From the NCBI RefSeq assembly GCF_026914265.1, contig NC_069124.1, forward strand, positions 22,258,592-22,322,591: 64,000 nt of DNA, given 5' to 3'. Origin of the DNA: Mya arenaria (Eukaryota; Mollusca; Bivalvia; Myida; Myidae). Below the pieces are notes generated by a model. The model was not told the origin of the DNA. It did no database searches and saw only the letters and a list, made by a program, of their open reading frames with translations. Shown here piece by piece: positions 44,701 through 57,919 of the stretch. Positions within the stretch are counted from its first letter, which is position 1. Each line of letters starts with the position of its first letter. Made by a program: the position numbers and the translations under genes.

Positions 44701-47700
44701 GTGAAAGTTTTATTATTAACCTGCTTTTCCATAAACCAAAGTGCCAATCCTGGTGGAACTTTGTTTGTCCCACTTTCATAGTAGAAAGTTACGTCCTACA
44801 ATTAACAGTGCATGTAGATTAAAAACATGTTAGGTCATTAACATAACATTATTGATTTATGGTACTGTATATAAAATTAATTTCTTTACGTAAGTTAGTA
44901 TATACACTTTCTCAGTAATAACGACAGGTATATATCTAGGTGCGTTATTACCTTTTTGTCTTTCTAAACAGAGCCTTTTTACCTTTCTTTGCCGTAGCTG
45001 GTACCCGGTTCCCAATCGACGAACATGGTTTTTCATGGCCTCTGAAATAAGTTTCATATTAAGAACAAAACTAATAGAACTAACAGATTAGGTGAAGTTT
45101 TAAATTTCTGAACGTTCCTAAACTATTGCAACAATTGAAACTACATCATCTTTACAGTTCTGCTAATGCTGGTGGTTATTCGTGCCAGATCCATAACTGT
45201 TCCGATCCTCAGAAGACAAGGCTTACGAACATATCCCTCGTGATTATCAAGCCCAAACCGATTTTCGTTTCTAAGAGGCTAAACCTGCCAGGTGCCAAAA
45301 ACCTTTCAAAAATGCCTCACCATCCATCACCAAGTAAGTTTTGTCTTATGTAAGGTAAACCTTGTTCCATCATGTTCCAACAAATGTTTTATATGCGGTA
45401 GACCTTTTTGTGCGGATTTTCCCTGAAGGACTGTGTGTTTACAATCAGTTTGATAAATAAATTTATCAATGGTAGAAAGTTATCAGTTAAAGTACATGAA
45501 CTTAAACTTTTAACTGCCCTTTTTACTAGAATTATCGATATTTGATTAACAAAGCAAGGTGCTGGTGTACAGTTCCTACCAATATTTAGAATTTTAAGCA
45601 TTGTTTACAAGCGTGTAATACAGTTCCTTCGAAAATAATAAACCAACACACAAAATTCTTAAGATGTACAATTGAGGGAACTTTTCCATGTTCATTGTTT
45701 TTATATTATTTGAAAGGGCTTTATGTGATTAGAAAGCACATGTAAATATTATATTTTAAACAAATATCACAAACGAGTCCTTTGAACATTTGATTTCAGC
45801 TAAGATCATAACAACACTTCTAAGAGCGACAAACGTTTCCAATATGTACTTTCGGTTAATTAGTTTACGTACAAACGAACCGGGATGGTATAGTCAGTTG
45901 TTTTTAACGGCACCTGACTAACAAGGCCTCGACGACACATTTTTTATTCTTTTAAGGCATACAGACACATCTAAAAATGTTTACCAAGATGCAGGTATAT
46001 TATTTTAATTGTTCTGTTTGATGTTGCATACTGAGCAACGCAAGTCAACGCATGTTTTTCTGTATTTTATTTTAGCTCCTGTTCGTCACATAGAGCAAAA
46101 TCATGGTAAGAGTTGTTTATGATCACTCTAAATGGTTTCAGTCAAAATACATCTCCCTTTTGTGGGTACCTTTTACTTCTGTGATCACACAACCTTCCAG
46201 TAAAAAGCAACTTTAATAATTAAATAAATGAAAAACATTGGATAAAACTCTTTTCCTCTGATAATTCGACTGTTTTGATAATTTATCTTTTAACATGAAA
46301 CAAGTACATAAAAAACTAATACAACATAACACCTACATGGATGATATATTAGCATGCAACGGTCACAGACGATATATTGACATGCAACGGTCACAGCTGA
46401 TATATTAACATGCAACACCTCCATTAAATGTAGATGGTGGATACACTTGTAACATGAAACACCTACGTAAATGATATATAAACATGCAACGATCAAAGAT
46501 GATATACCAACATACAGCATCCATATTTAATGTAGTAGCGTGATGTAGAATGCCCATGCAACACTTGTATTATATTGATATGTAAAATTATGCAATACTA
46601 ATAGATAATGAATCAACATAGAACACTAATATATAATAGAGTAGCGTGTCTAGTACATAGATGATCTATACAAATGTAACAGTCATAGATCTCCTAGTAA
46701 CATGCAACAGTTAGATATATCTTATTGAGATTGTAACTCCTACAATGATGACCTTTTAATATATAACACTTACATAGAAAGTCTAGTACCATCCAACACC
46801 TATATAGCTGGTAAAGTAATATGTAGCACCTTTCCCCTAAAAAGATGATCTAGTAACAAGTTACACATAGTTCACGTTTCACACTTACAAAACTGATCAA
46901 GTAACGTGTACAACTCAAATATTATCTATTTATTCACATATCCTACATAGATGATAAAGTAACATGTTACAATTAGAAAGATGATCTATTAACATGTAAC
47001 ACTCATATATGATATATTTAAATGCAAGCTTATAAATGGTATACTAACATGTAACTATGTCTATTCATATGTGACACCTACATAGATTATTATTTTTTAA
47101 GAAGTTTAGGTAGTCAGTACTCTATAATTAGTGTTCAATTCTTTTCTACTATTATATGTTATACTCTTGTATCATCGGCATGGTGACCTAAATTCTTTTA
47201 AAATTAACTATTTATGTTTTCCCTGTTGCTTTTTAGCATGTTTTTCAAAGCTTGTTTAAAACGTTCTTGAATGCTCTGTTTATTTCCATGTATTTACGAA
47301 TAAGTCTTTTAGATTTGTGTAAAAAGCTCACGAGAAATTGTGAAGTCCAATTGTTTTCAAGTATTCCATCATTTATAAAAGGGAGAACAATGTTATGAAA
47401 TAAATGTTGTTGTTGGTAGTTTATTGCTGTTTTTTCTTGCTCTTTTGCGTTTAGTTTACACATATTTTATTCATCAGCGTATTAAAACAAATCATACAGA
47501 CAAACAGAAAACACATGTAAAATCAAGAAAAGGATTAGAACGAAAGAATATAAGTATCTTCCATGGCCGAGAGTGTAAGATATGTTCATTCCGACCCGAG
47601 CGTAGGGTGTTTTGCGGAAACGAGGTTTACCGAGTTTCCGCAAAACACCCTGCGCGAGGGTCGGGATGAACCTATCCTTAGACTCTCGGCTATGGTAGAT

Positions 47701-50700
47701 GTTTTTTCTCCCACCTCAGTTAAACAAAATTAAGTAAAAATGTATGTTTTGCTGGAACTCTTTTGTGCGTAGTGAAAATAATTGCGTATGGATATGCGAT
47801 AGCACGCGGTTGTCATGGATATGCGAGCAGTGATCCAGTTAATATTAATAGTCAAATCGGTATTTTTAAATAGTTCTAAGGAGAATAAAGCATTATTTCT
47901 TAAATGGTGCTTGAAAACTTTTTTATAGTCACATTTGAAGCGAGAAATAATTAATTAGAGTTCTAAATATGGTGTGTGAGTGTGGTGACCATTAAAAAAG
48001 AAGTTCCATACGGGCATTTTATCTTCGCCCGTGGTTAAGATAAGAATATCTAGCATGGTTAAATTATTGGATCTACTTATCTAAGGTGGGAGAAAAATAT
48101 ATCTTAAAAAGTTCTTTTCCAAACCTTAGCAAAAGTAAATATTTAATGACGGACAATTGTACAGCTTACAATGTAGATGACACAATGATATTGATATTGT
48201 TGAATCATATGGCAGTGTCTAACATGATTTGGCTTTGTTTAATATTATTTAATCTTTAAAGATTTAATTCTGTTTGAGAACATAATAAGAAGGTGAAATA
48301 GGATAAGAGAGAAGAAAGAGAGTAGCGTGGTTTAAATAAATTACTTCCATTGCCTATTCTTCACCGAGCCCTGATTGGTAGTGCTGAATATCACATGTTT
48401 TGCGTTTGGTAGTCGTAACAAATTATTAACACTACATAGATGATCCATTTACATGTAACATCTTCATTTACGATATATTAACATGTAACATTTACATAGA
48501 TGATCAATAAACATGTAAAACCTTATCATATGATGTAATATCGGGTCATTTGCATTTCAACATTACTCCGTTATCAATTTGAATTTCTTTAATCATACAG
48601 TCAAAACCAGAAAGCAAATATTTTGATAAATTCCTGCCAACTTTATTCAGTTACAAATGTATTTTATTGCATTTAATTAGTTGGCTTTCATTCCTAAAGA
48701 GTGTATACTGTTACCAATAAGTTTTACTGTTTGTTGACGTTTATGGCTATGATGCTGTTTTTCTATAAACGCTTACACAACTTATGTTATTAGGTTATTT
48801 ATAAATACGAATGTACATATTTCAGAAATAAGGGTAATTTCTCATCCTACTTCTAAGGAGCTCGAGTTGGGTGAACGTGCCTTGTTTATGGTGGAGGCTC
48901 AATGTGGTTTGCCCCTCCGATACCAGTGGATCAAGGACGGGAAAGAAATTAAGGGTAAAACATGTGATGGTATAAAATATTAATATATATATTTATACTG
49001 ATAGATTGTCAAAGAAAGACATATGAGGTCCAGCCCCAATATTCACAAAAAAGCTTTAGCATGCAAAGATTTTAGCCAAATGTTTTGCTTACAAAAAAGA
49101 CTTACATAAACCTGTATGGATTATAACAAAGTAAGACTTGTTAATAAATATTTATTATAAATTTAATAATGCGTATTTGTATTCGTTATAACAGGTGCAA
49201 ATAGCTTTAAGTACAAGATCTACAACATATAAGACGCGAGTTGCCAGGGCACTTACCAGTGTGAGGTCAAGGCCATGAAAATGACAGTAGACGGACGGGT
49301 AATTCAGAGCAGTCGCGTGTTAACAAACCCCGCATTGTTGCATCTTAAGATACCATTTGTTAATCTATATAACCGTAAGCAGTTTGTGTATCTTCCCTAT
49401 ATCTGAAATAAAACTAAATCCACTCATTAACCAATATTGACTTTAAAGGCATATGTAACTTAACAAAGTTTAGTATTACATTAGATTATTCGTTTGCATG
49501 TAAAGAAATCGGGATGGAAACTTATTGAATAAATAGATATGCTAATCAAAGTTTGTAGGCAAACCGTTATCCATTATTTTGGTTTGATTACTTCATTTTT
49601 ATTTTTCCAGCTCATGACAAAGTGGCTTTACTGATCGGAAACTCTGATTACCTTTCGGCAATTTCGTTAAAGGCCCCTCCAAACGACATTCGGGAAATGG
49701 CTGAAAGCCTCGTTTCAATTAACTTCAAAGTCGTTATGTTACTGAACTTAACCAAGCCAGAAATTGAAAATGCTGTCATAGAGTTTTGTAAATTGATCGA
49801 CAAAAACGTGTATGTTGTCTTCTATTTTTGTGGACATGGTTTCGAGGAAAGAGGAGTTTCTTATTTAATACCGACGGATGCCCCATCCATGCCCGCGTCA
49901 AATGAATGTGTGAATACAAGTCTTATCTTGTACAACTTCCAGAAAAAGAACCCGGCTCTGGTGTTCCTGGTACTGGATACTTGCAGAATGTCGTAAGAAT
50001 ACCCAAGTTTGTACTGTCTTTATTGGTTCAATTGTTATGAAATGCACTTGTATGCTAATGCAATGGAATCAATAGGGATGATATATCAATGTTAACACCG
50101 AACTAACTAGAGATACAAAGGTACGAACATGGCATACAAACGTCACAAGCACACCGCAGACACATCAAAATAGTTCATCCGATGAATGCTGGGAGTTCCG
50201 TTTTAAAACAGTCCATGAAACTCGAGTTGATCGGAACCGGAAACTACTGGAGGCTTTATATGACGATAACCTAACACATATCAAAATTCAAATAAGGGCC
50301 TGGAATATCTCATGAAAACTTGGTTACAGCAAAATGTATTTATATAGACATATACAGATAATGTGTCTTATGTGTAGTATGTATATTATTTTGTCATTTT
50401 AGGGGCAAAGGCAAATCCTCAGAGCCACCAAGAAGTTTTTTCACGTCGGCGCAGAATGCAAACGTTTGCTACTGCTATGCCACGTAAGACATTTTAATTA
50501 TGATTTGTTCTTTTTGTTGTGTAAAAAAGTATTGCCTTGGTGAACAAGATTGCAAAAGTGACAGTGCAGAACAGATCATGTTTTACCAGAATATGCAAAT
50601 GGCAGAATATTGTACAAAATGGCGACAAGTACAAACTTTCATACACGTAAAGTAATTGTTTTTTAAATCGAAATAACAAACAAAATATGCATTCAATAAT

Positions 50701-53700
50701 ATATTAGTTTGTAACATGTAAGTGATGCAAACCAAAAAAACAATAGCTGTATATAGTTGACGTCATTTCCGATTTAAGTTATTAACCGATGTACAAATGG
50801 TCTTGTCATTTCAAGCTTGTCAATAACGTTAAATGTTGTCGCCATGTTACTGCATGTTAATTTGATATTTTTTGGAAAGACATTGCTTACGGATAACTGA
50901 TATGTAAAAAAAATGGCCGACAATCCATTACAGATGAAAGTACGGTTATTTGTATGTTATTCATTTATTTCAACTCAATACACATTTAAAATGTCAGATA
51001 CAATGGTAATCTAAAATGCATACAAAACGTTTAAAACACGATTTATAGTTAACTTCATTTCTTTTTAATAAAAAAGGTTTCGATTTTATTGACATCCTGC
51101 TGGACTGCGATTAAAATGCATGTGAAAACATAGAGTAATAAAGATTATGAGAGCTTTATAGTAGTTTTTCAATTGATTTAATTGCAGAAGAAGAATTTAT
51201 CTATGAATTATAAATATTTTAATGTTATAGAAATCAATATCTGCAATGTAAATTGAATAATTGATATGTATTTAATATACAATATCATACTATGCATGAT
51301 ATGTAATGACGATAAATAAAATTTACCATCATAGGGTTTTCACACATATGCATTGATAGAGTTAAATAAAAGCCCGAGTAACTATATGACCCCTAATTGC
51401 ATGAAATATATTTAAATATATCTAATATATATAAAAAAATCGGATATTATTGTATTGTGTTCAGTTATATGTTCATATATATTAAATGTATTTTATTTTC
51501 ATTTTTACTGCACGAAATACGAGGTTGTTGATAACTTTGTTGCCATTATGAGCAACGCCGTCAGCGTGAAACAACTTGGACAGTTACTCAAAACCCGTTC
51601 AAGATATTCAAATAAACCTGTGCATATGTTACAGAAGACAATTATGCATAGTATTCGATGCCACTGAGGCCAGGCATGTCACCCATAGTTTCCTTCACAC
51701 TAAGTATTGATCTCTAAATATCAGCTGCCTCTCCCCTCCCCTGCAATGTCTGGTGCCGACTGTTTGCCTCATATGGTGCCTTCTTCAAAGCCAGCATCTC
51801 CTGAACATCACTCAAGCGACCTTCTCTGCCATCTCAGTCGAAGATGCATGCTGGGCTGCACATAGTTTGTGACAGTCCTTCTGCCTGATAATAAAAGGTC
51901 CCTTCAAATGTGTAGTTCATGCAAGACACACCGTTCAAGCCTTTGCATCAGCTGCTGTTGTTGTACAATACTTATTATGCCTGGCAGTAAGTCGCACTAT
52001 GGGATAATGTGCTAAGGAAGGTGTTTTCCCTTAAGGGTTATCGCAGCAATTGCATCTCATAGAGCCAATCTTGAGAAAATAATCCTTATGTATTTGATTA
52101 AGCCAATTACAAGAATTGTCATAATGATCTAGGATGACATTTTTAGCAGATTGTATACAAATTATACTGGTATTTAGAAATCTGTGTCAGTTCACCTGTT
52201 CATCATTCTTTTGATCTCATGTGATCCATCTCACTTCTCTTACATCCAACAAAAACGCTATGCAGGTAGATGTGATATTAACTTTACCAGTACGGTGATG
52301 TTGTCTCGGTATGTTTATCCACGCTGAGGGCCACGATATTGCCCAAATTGTTGTAACATGAACATATTGACAAAGCTTTGACTGAGAGTTGTCATTGTTT
52401 TTTCAGTAAAACAATATGGTTTAGTTGAAGTGTCGAGAATGTGTGTTTGTGTGAGTGCTAGTGCGTGTGAGTGGGTCTTTTATATAATAAAAGGCTTGAA
52501 TTATACCAATCATATAACCCTTGACATTACAGGAGTTTGGGATTGAGTGCGCTCGAAAACACGAGTGAACAGAGAGGTCTCCTGATACGATATCTTGCCC
52601 CGTTGTTAACGAAACCCATCGGGATTGACAACCTCGTCATTGAACTTAAAGAAGGTAGTTTTAAGCGGTTGAAATGGTTTATATATGTAGATGTATATAT
52701 ATGTACGAAAGTACTTTAAAAAAGTGTTCACTATCATACAATCACAAACTATACGCGATATAGCATTGCTGCAACCCGACTATCTATACTATATAGGATT
52801 TGTCTGCTGCAATTGTTTAAGGTCGTGATGCATGCTTCTTCATTTGACATCTCTAGAATTATTTCTCCGGCCCGGACTATACAATATGTTAAAAGTACAA
52901 GGATTAAAAACTAGAAAAAAGATAGGACATTCAAGAATATTTCATAGTTGTCTTATAAGAACATCATCACCGGCAGGGAGTGTCATCTGACAGGAATATT
53001 CCTTTCTAACGCATATTTTCTTATCCATAATACTAAAAAGTAGTATATATATATGCAGTTTTAAAATACCATTTATAGAGGAAATACATCAAACTATTTA
53101 TCACCAATGTCCATCACACATGCAACTTATAGCAAACGAATGGGGATTGTTTTATTGATTGTAGGGCTGAAGGTCGTGGTCACTGTTGTTTAAAATAGAA
53201 TCATGCTTTCCCCACCTATTGAATTGTATTGATCAGTTTAGGTTACCTAGGAAAAATGTCAATATTTTAAGGTGGTTAATGGAGCGAACTTCAACAATTT
53301 GAAAAAAAAGAAATATTCTTAAACTCTTATCACCATGAAATGTACGACAGAATGATTCAATTGTAACGTTCCCTTTAAGTTGAGCATTAAAGTTACTTCA
53401 ATAATTTTGATAAGAGTTTATTCGAATGGAAGTATTTGGAGCAAAATATTTTAGAAGAACTATTTTGAAACTTTATACACACGCTCATCATGCCTTGCAT
53501 CATAGGCAAACATATGTTTTATTTAGATTTACCTTTATAGTAAGTATATTTAGTATTATAGTATATTAAGTAAATTTGAGGAGTAAAATAATTCCAAAAT
53601 ATTAGAGATTTTCTTTGAAATCTGAAACTATTTGTATTTCAAGTGGGAAGCACACCTTTATTAGCCACAACCTTTTCGTCTTACAGTTCCTTATTTATGT

Positions 53701-56700
53701 TCCATTGACTAAACTTAGTTTTTGTTTAAGTAAACTACATTCAAACTTTCGACTACTGTACGTGTTTATTTAGTTTTTCATTAAAATATTGTTTATATCT
53801 TCATAGTAACAGGTAAACAAACAGAAACTTTTGCCTCAGATTTTCAAGCATTTCGCGTTGAGCAATTCTCAGACCGCTTTTGGTGGTTTAATCAATATAA
53901 TTTTCATTATCAAACCTTTGGTAACTCTAATTTCATGAAATGCTGTTTTGAAACAACAGGGTAAATTAAATGGTTATTTATTAATAAGGGTTTTATCTGC
54001 GCATTATTAAGATCGCAAGTTTCATTGGGATATTTGATTACTTTGACAAAGCTCACAAAAATTGACATTTTAGTTTATCTTATAGAGTTTAGCCGTAGTC
54101 CTAAGCACTGTGATAAACAACTTCCTGAGATAAGGTCGAATGTTGGTGAAACGCGGAGATCACTGACGGACGAAATCACTTACCTCGGACAGCAACAAGC
54201 GTACAAGGCTAGGGAACGATTATGGGGTAACTATAACAGTAAGTCAATGTTAACGAGTAGCTCTCTAAACAAGTCAATTACGGAGTAACTATAAATGTAA
54301 CATAATATTATTTAATATATATCCCGTCAAGTCTATTTTATAGAGGGCAATAACATTGTTTGTATAGCTAAGTCAATTTTGAATAATAGCTTTATTGTGT
54401 TATGATTATAGAAGTTGTTATGTAGTAGCTATCTTGGTAAGCTTATTTATCCAGTGGCTGGATTATATTATACGTATAATCAATGATATGGAGTAGCTAT
54501 CACTTTAAGTCAATAAGGTAGCTACAATGTGTAATGATCAAAGTCAATGCTATCAAGTGATAATCATGATAAGTCAATGGTATCAGTTGCTTCATATATC
54601 GTTATAATTTAATTTAATGTTATAAAATCCAGCTTTTCCACTGGTATGACAGTAGCTGTACTGGTTATCATTGTTGTAAAATGTAGCTGTATTCCATACA
54701 GGATACCAAATGCTATGGAGCAGCTACTATGTATATAATTAATTTTACAAAATTGGACATTGTTAACTGGAAAACAAATTACAGGAAATACAACTTACTT
54801 TTATATTTCCATAGACAAGCCGAGGAATCGTGACCTGACTTTCCCATTGCTTGGAATTGTTCTACAGCTTGACTTCCAGTCATACTATAACAATCTTTTA
54901 GATGTCTTTGTGTTGGTGCAGGAGCAAGGAGAGACCCAACAATGTGTTGCTTTCATTTCCAACTTCTCTCCGGTAGGAATACAAGTGTTGATTGTACCTG
55001 CACTTCATATAATAAGTGTCTTCCCTTCACCTTATGTCTAGCATGTGCTATAATGCATGCACTAGGAATATATTATATTCAAATTTCATTTACTATCAGC
55101 TGAAACAGACTTAATCCTGATTTCATTCAGCCTTTTAGATTTATCCACTCTGTTCAACAGCTTTTCGAATGAAAAGGGAAGGAATAATTTCCGTAGCACT
55201 GAGGGCATCATTGCAGTACAACGTTTTAGCTTGTCTGTTTAACGAGGAACAGTAGTTTAATCTGTTAATGCCGTGTAACTTGCCTACATTTTTACGAGGA
55301 ATATCATGAAATGCCAACAACAGTTTTATTCCTTTTAATTGATGGACTTTCAGATACTAACAATTATAACTAAAACATGAAGAAAATGTATAATCGAGCA
55401 ATTGTCTTAGCAATGATTTCATCTTAGGCAGCGTCGATATCGGCGGCGTCTTGCTATACCTTTGACCATGGTCAAAACTCAGAACCTATTCAAGATATTC
55501 AAATGAATCTTGGTATGTATGTTGCCATCTACAATATGCACATGTAAAGCATGGCGTTTAACTTGTTATTACCAATTATTGCATTTAAATTGCATATTCT
55601 TTCATAGCAGGTTATGCTCTTCAAATGAGTCGGCTGGGTTTTATCCATATGTCAATGTAGTTTAAATATGACAATTGTGAGTGACTATAGTTGGGTCTTA
55701 TTCAAAACAGATTGTCAAATGTTAAAATCAGCATTTCACAATATCACCGACGCTTTTTTTGTTAAAGTAGAAAGCTGTACACAGTGTTCATATACCAAAA
55801 GGCATTATGTTTGCTCATTTCACATGAACACTACGATATATGAATTCCATGCTAATGTTCATGTTAACTGTGATTGTACAACAGTTACCTTTGCATTGAT
55901 TGCCTTTCTTAGATCATCTCCCAGTATGGCAACAGGGATGCGTTTAAGAGGAACGGAAAACATGGAACGAGGACCACTCTTCAAGATATACAGAAGCTAA
56001 AGGTATTGTCATTGTAATGCCCAATTCGAAGAAATGTGGGGATATAAGTTTGCAAATAATGATAGGCCTGTCAGTTGGTTAGTCTTTGTGCCGGTATGTA
56101 GACTGTGTTTTGCTTGTACAAGAACTCCACAACAGTTTGATATTGGACCATTGAACTTCAGAGTATATTGCCATTGATCGGTAGATAAACCATATTGCTG
56201 TTGGGGTCAGTAAGTCAAAGGTCAAGGTCACTATTAGGTCTGGTATTATATTGTTTTGCACAATACCTTGAAAATGATATGACTACTGTAATTCCATGAC
56301 ACTTGCCCAGTAGATTCCCCAAATGTTTTGGAGCTCAGAATATAAAGATCAAAGTAAATGTCGTTTTAAAAAAGTATTTGCTCACACGCTTTTCATCAAA
56401 CTGTCCTTAGTTTAGTTCCCAACCTGGAGCTTGTGAGTGTTGTCAATGATATGGGCCCAGGTGTGATCGGCGGCATGGTTATAATCGAACTTAATACACT
56501 TTAAACTTGGCAATAACTAAAAAATGTTTAAAATATTGACAGTCAAGTTTTATACATTTTACTAGTCACACGCATATGGTTATCAATATTCATAACTCTA
56601 ATTTTGATAATGGTCCAGTTACGATCTTTCAACGAATGAAAATACTAACAGACGAGCATTTGCACCTGCTTGTGTCTCTTGTGTCATAACCAAGTTTTAA

Positions 56701-56915
56701 CTGAGCATCTTTCCTAAATCTTCTTACAGGACAATCTGGTAGTTGACATCAGTGTTGTTTTTGTGCACCGACGGGATGGGCGACAGTACAGCAGTACTCA
56801 GAGAGTTGACCTGGGACTTCCGCTCGTGTCAAATTTGAAACTGTGGAAGCCCGCAATAGGCTTTGAGCCCGCGTATCGGGAGCCTATTGAACAAGAAGAA
56901 ACAGACAGTATCTGA
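41707..56915 (+). CDS. MALT1-like: MALT1-type paracaspase, copy 2 (one in-frame stop in exon 7)
   Basis: Fourteen exons, each with exactly the same length as in copy 1: 41707-41852, 43938-44098, 44314-44503, 45158-45333, 46076-46105, 48826-48954, 49195-49374, 49611-49992, 50403-50483, 52533-52654, 54086-54238, 54815-54972, 55913-56002, 56730-56915. All borders are GT-AG. By eye, exon 8 differs from copy 1 at about 29 of 382 positions (about 92% identity). The catalytic His (C-G-H-G-F) and Cys (L-D-T-C-R) and the S1-pocket acids (N-D-I-R, L-D-T-C, S-A-L-E) are kept. The only lesion I find is TAA at 49230-49232 in exon 7. Either exon 7 is skipped (180 nt, phase 1-1), or the product stops in Ig2, or this is a young pseudogene. 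The intact frame elsewhere makes complete loss of function unproven. Confidence 0.85.
42630..43017. mobile_element. Fold-back element with arms of about 187 bp, intron 1 of copy 2
   Basis: AGATGCAGTGGCCCGTTAT at the left is matched by its complement at the right, and the arms pair with few mismatches up to a loop of about 14 bp (42817-42830). The inner 50 bp (GCCTTAATCGATTAGCGAAA, then GCGGCCGAAGGACGGGAACC) are almost perfectly palindromic and more GC-rich than the surroundings. Intron 1 of copy 1 is less than half as long and lacks it, so it arrived after the duplication. No coding capacity: a MITE or hairpin-type element. Confidence 0.9.
43625..43765. repeat. Short repeats of ATTAGGCGAGTTTTG, intron 1 of copy 2
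   Basis: ATATTAGGCGAGTTTTG occurs near 43627, 43678 and 43719, with decaying GGTCGAGTTTGGTCGATAT copies after it. It lies to the right of the fold-back element, in the same copy-2-specific stretch of intron 1. Confidence 0.7.
46318..47060. repeat. Degenerate relative of the 78-bp repeat, intron 5 of copy 2
   Basis: Scattered units with CATGCAACGGTCACAG, GATGATATATTAACATGCAA and ACATAGATGATC recur at irregular spacing. They share the ATAGATGATATATT...CATGCAACGGTC core with the 78-bp array at the same place in copy 1. The expansion to a regular array happened in copy 1 only. Confidence 0.7.
47556..47700. mobile_element. Fold-back element with arms of about 66 bp, intron 5 of copy 2
   Basis: Left arm from ATCTTCCATGGCCGAGAG to GTGTTTTGCGGAAAC (ends 47621), a 12-bp loop, and the complementary right arm (47634-47700) with about ten mismatches. 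It is GC-richer than its surroundings and absent from copy 1. A second inverted pair, TTTTTCTCCCACCT at about 47703 and AGGTGGGAGAAAAA at about 48085, suggests that it may be one end of a larger composite of about 0.55 kb. Confidence 0.85.
49195..49374 (+). other. MALT1-like: Exon 7 of copy 2 with nonsense codon
   Basis: This exon encodes the second half of Ig2. Relative to copy 1 (25093-25272), a C-to-T change turns codon CAA into TAA at 49230-49232, after ...K-Y-K-I-Y-N-I. The rest of the exon is open and similar (G-T-Y-Q-C-E-V-K-A-M-K-M-T-V-D-G-R). Both splice sites are intact. Confidence 0.92.
49611..52654 (+). CDS. MALT1-like: Paracaspase catalytic domain (exons 8-10), copy 2
   Basis: The caspase-like fold is retained: K-V-A-L-L-I-G-N-S-D-Y, then A-P-P-N-D-I-R-E, the catalytic His in C-G-H-G-F and Cys in L-V-L-D-T-C-R-M. 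Differences from copy 1 cluster in two loops (S-A-I-S for S-E-N-S; P-A-S-N-E for S-S-P-G-E). Exon 10 has A-L-E for A-F-E, keeping the S1 glutamate. If made, the domain should be catalytically competent. Confidence 0.9.
54239..54720. repeat. Degenerate GTAAGTCAATGTTA repeats, intron 11 of copy 2
   Basis: Same pattern as 31781-32340 in copy 1: the donor GTAAGTCAATGTTAACGAGT is followed by decayed copies (AACAAGTCAATTACGGAGTA, GCTAAGTCAATTTTGAATAA, GATAAGTCAATGGTATCAGT), each with a GTAGCTA-like segment nearby. Confidence 0.6.
56060..56440. repeat. Tandem repeat in intron 13 of copy 2
   Basis: Shorter counterpart of 33190-33970, with GGTCAGTAAGTCAAAGGTCA and TGACTACTGTAATTCCATGA. One to two units are present, against several in copy 1. 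Confidence 0.65.
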
Positions 56916-57612
56916 GATTAAGAAAGGTTACTGTGTTAAATGTATTAGATAAAAGAGTTTGTATTGACACACTAATCCAACGTTTGTTTTAATATATTCA
57001 ATTTATAAGCTGATCATCTCTGAATGGCAACAACAGAAACAGTTTTTCTTTGACTCTACTTAAACTCATTTAGTTTCTATTTACTTTGCTATCGCTTTTG
57101 AATGCTTTGAGAAACAACTGATCTTGTTTTTTTAGAGATTTGTATCACAACCATTTTGTACCATTGTTATTAGGGTTTTTTCATATAAGACACGATATTT
57201 ATGCATTTAAAGACTTGAGTTGATAAAAGAAAACTTAAAATATAGGAAAATACAAATACCACGTATGTAGGGCCTTTCAATATAAAAAAGATTTTCCAAC
57301 GTTATTCCTCTGAGGCTAGGTTGAAAAAGACAAATGAATGCTTATTTATCCCACTATCATACTTAATATTTTTTTTGTTATACACGTTATATTCAAGGTT
57401 TTTATTATCTAGTTCATGCGGTTTTTGAAGAAAAACATTCCAGATTTTGTCAAAGCCTTGGTGGCGATTTTATCAGCACCATCGGCGGCGTGTCATGCAA
57501 ATACATTAACCTTGATCGTGACTAAATTTCTGCTGAAGATAATCCAATTCCTGGTTCACATGCGGCCAGAAATAATATACGATGCATAGCAAAGCCAATA
57601 TTCTATTTCTTC

Positions 57613-57618
57613 AATAAA
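57613..57618 (+). promoter_or_regulatory. Polyadenylation signal of MALT1-like copy 2
   Basis: AATAAA 698 bp after the stop, in the context TCAATAAATGTATTGTTTAG, matching 35053 in copy 1. Confidence 0.65.
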
Positions 57619-57919
57619 TGTATTGTTTAGTGCTTAGTTAACCATCAAGTACAGTGTGTATATATACGTTAATTTATGTTCAATTAAGATGATTGTGTAA
57701 TTCTTGTATGATGTTCGATAAATATTTGTTATGAACCACCAAATGTTTTTATTTAAATGCAAGTGCTGGTCACAAGTAAATACATTGTACTGCTGTTTCT
57801 TTAATATGTTTTATTAAAGTATTGCATATTTTTATATTCCTGATTTGTTATGACTCTGTAAAAACAACATTCAATAATGATTCAGTTGCGACTGAGTTTA
57901 TATTTATTTCAATATGCTC

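Noticed and set aside
47424-47669. 81-codon open frame
   Set aside because: Runs through the fold-back element at 47556-47700; no homology and no splice support.
55668-56000. 110-codon open frame
   Set aside because: It is intron sequence running by chance into exon 13 of paracaspase copy 2 (55913-56002), which uses this frame only from the splice acceptor onward.
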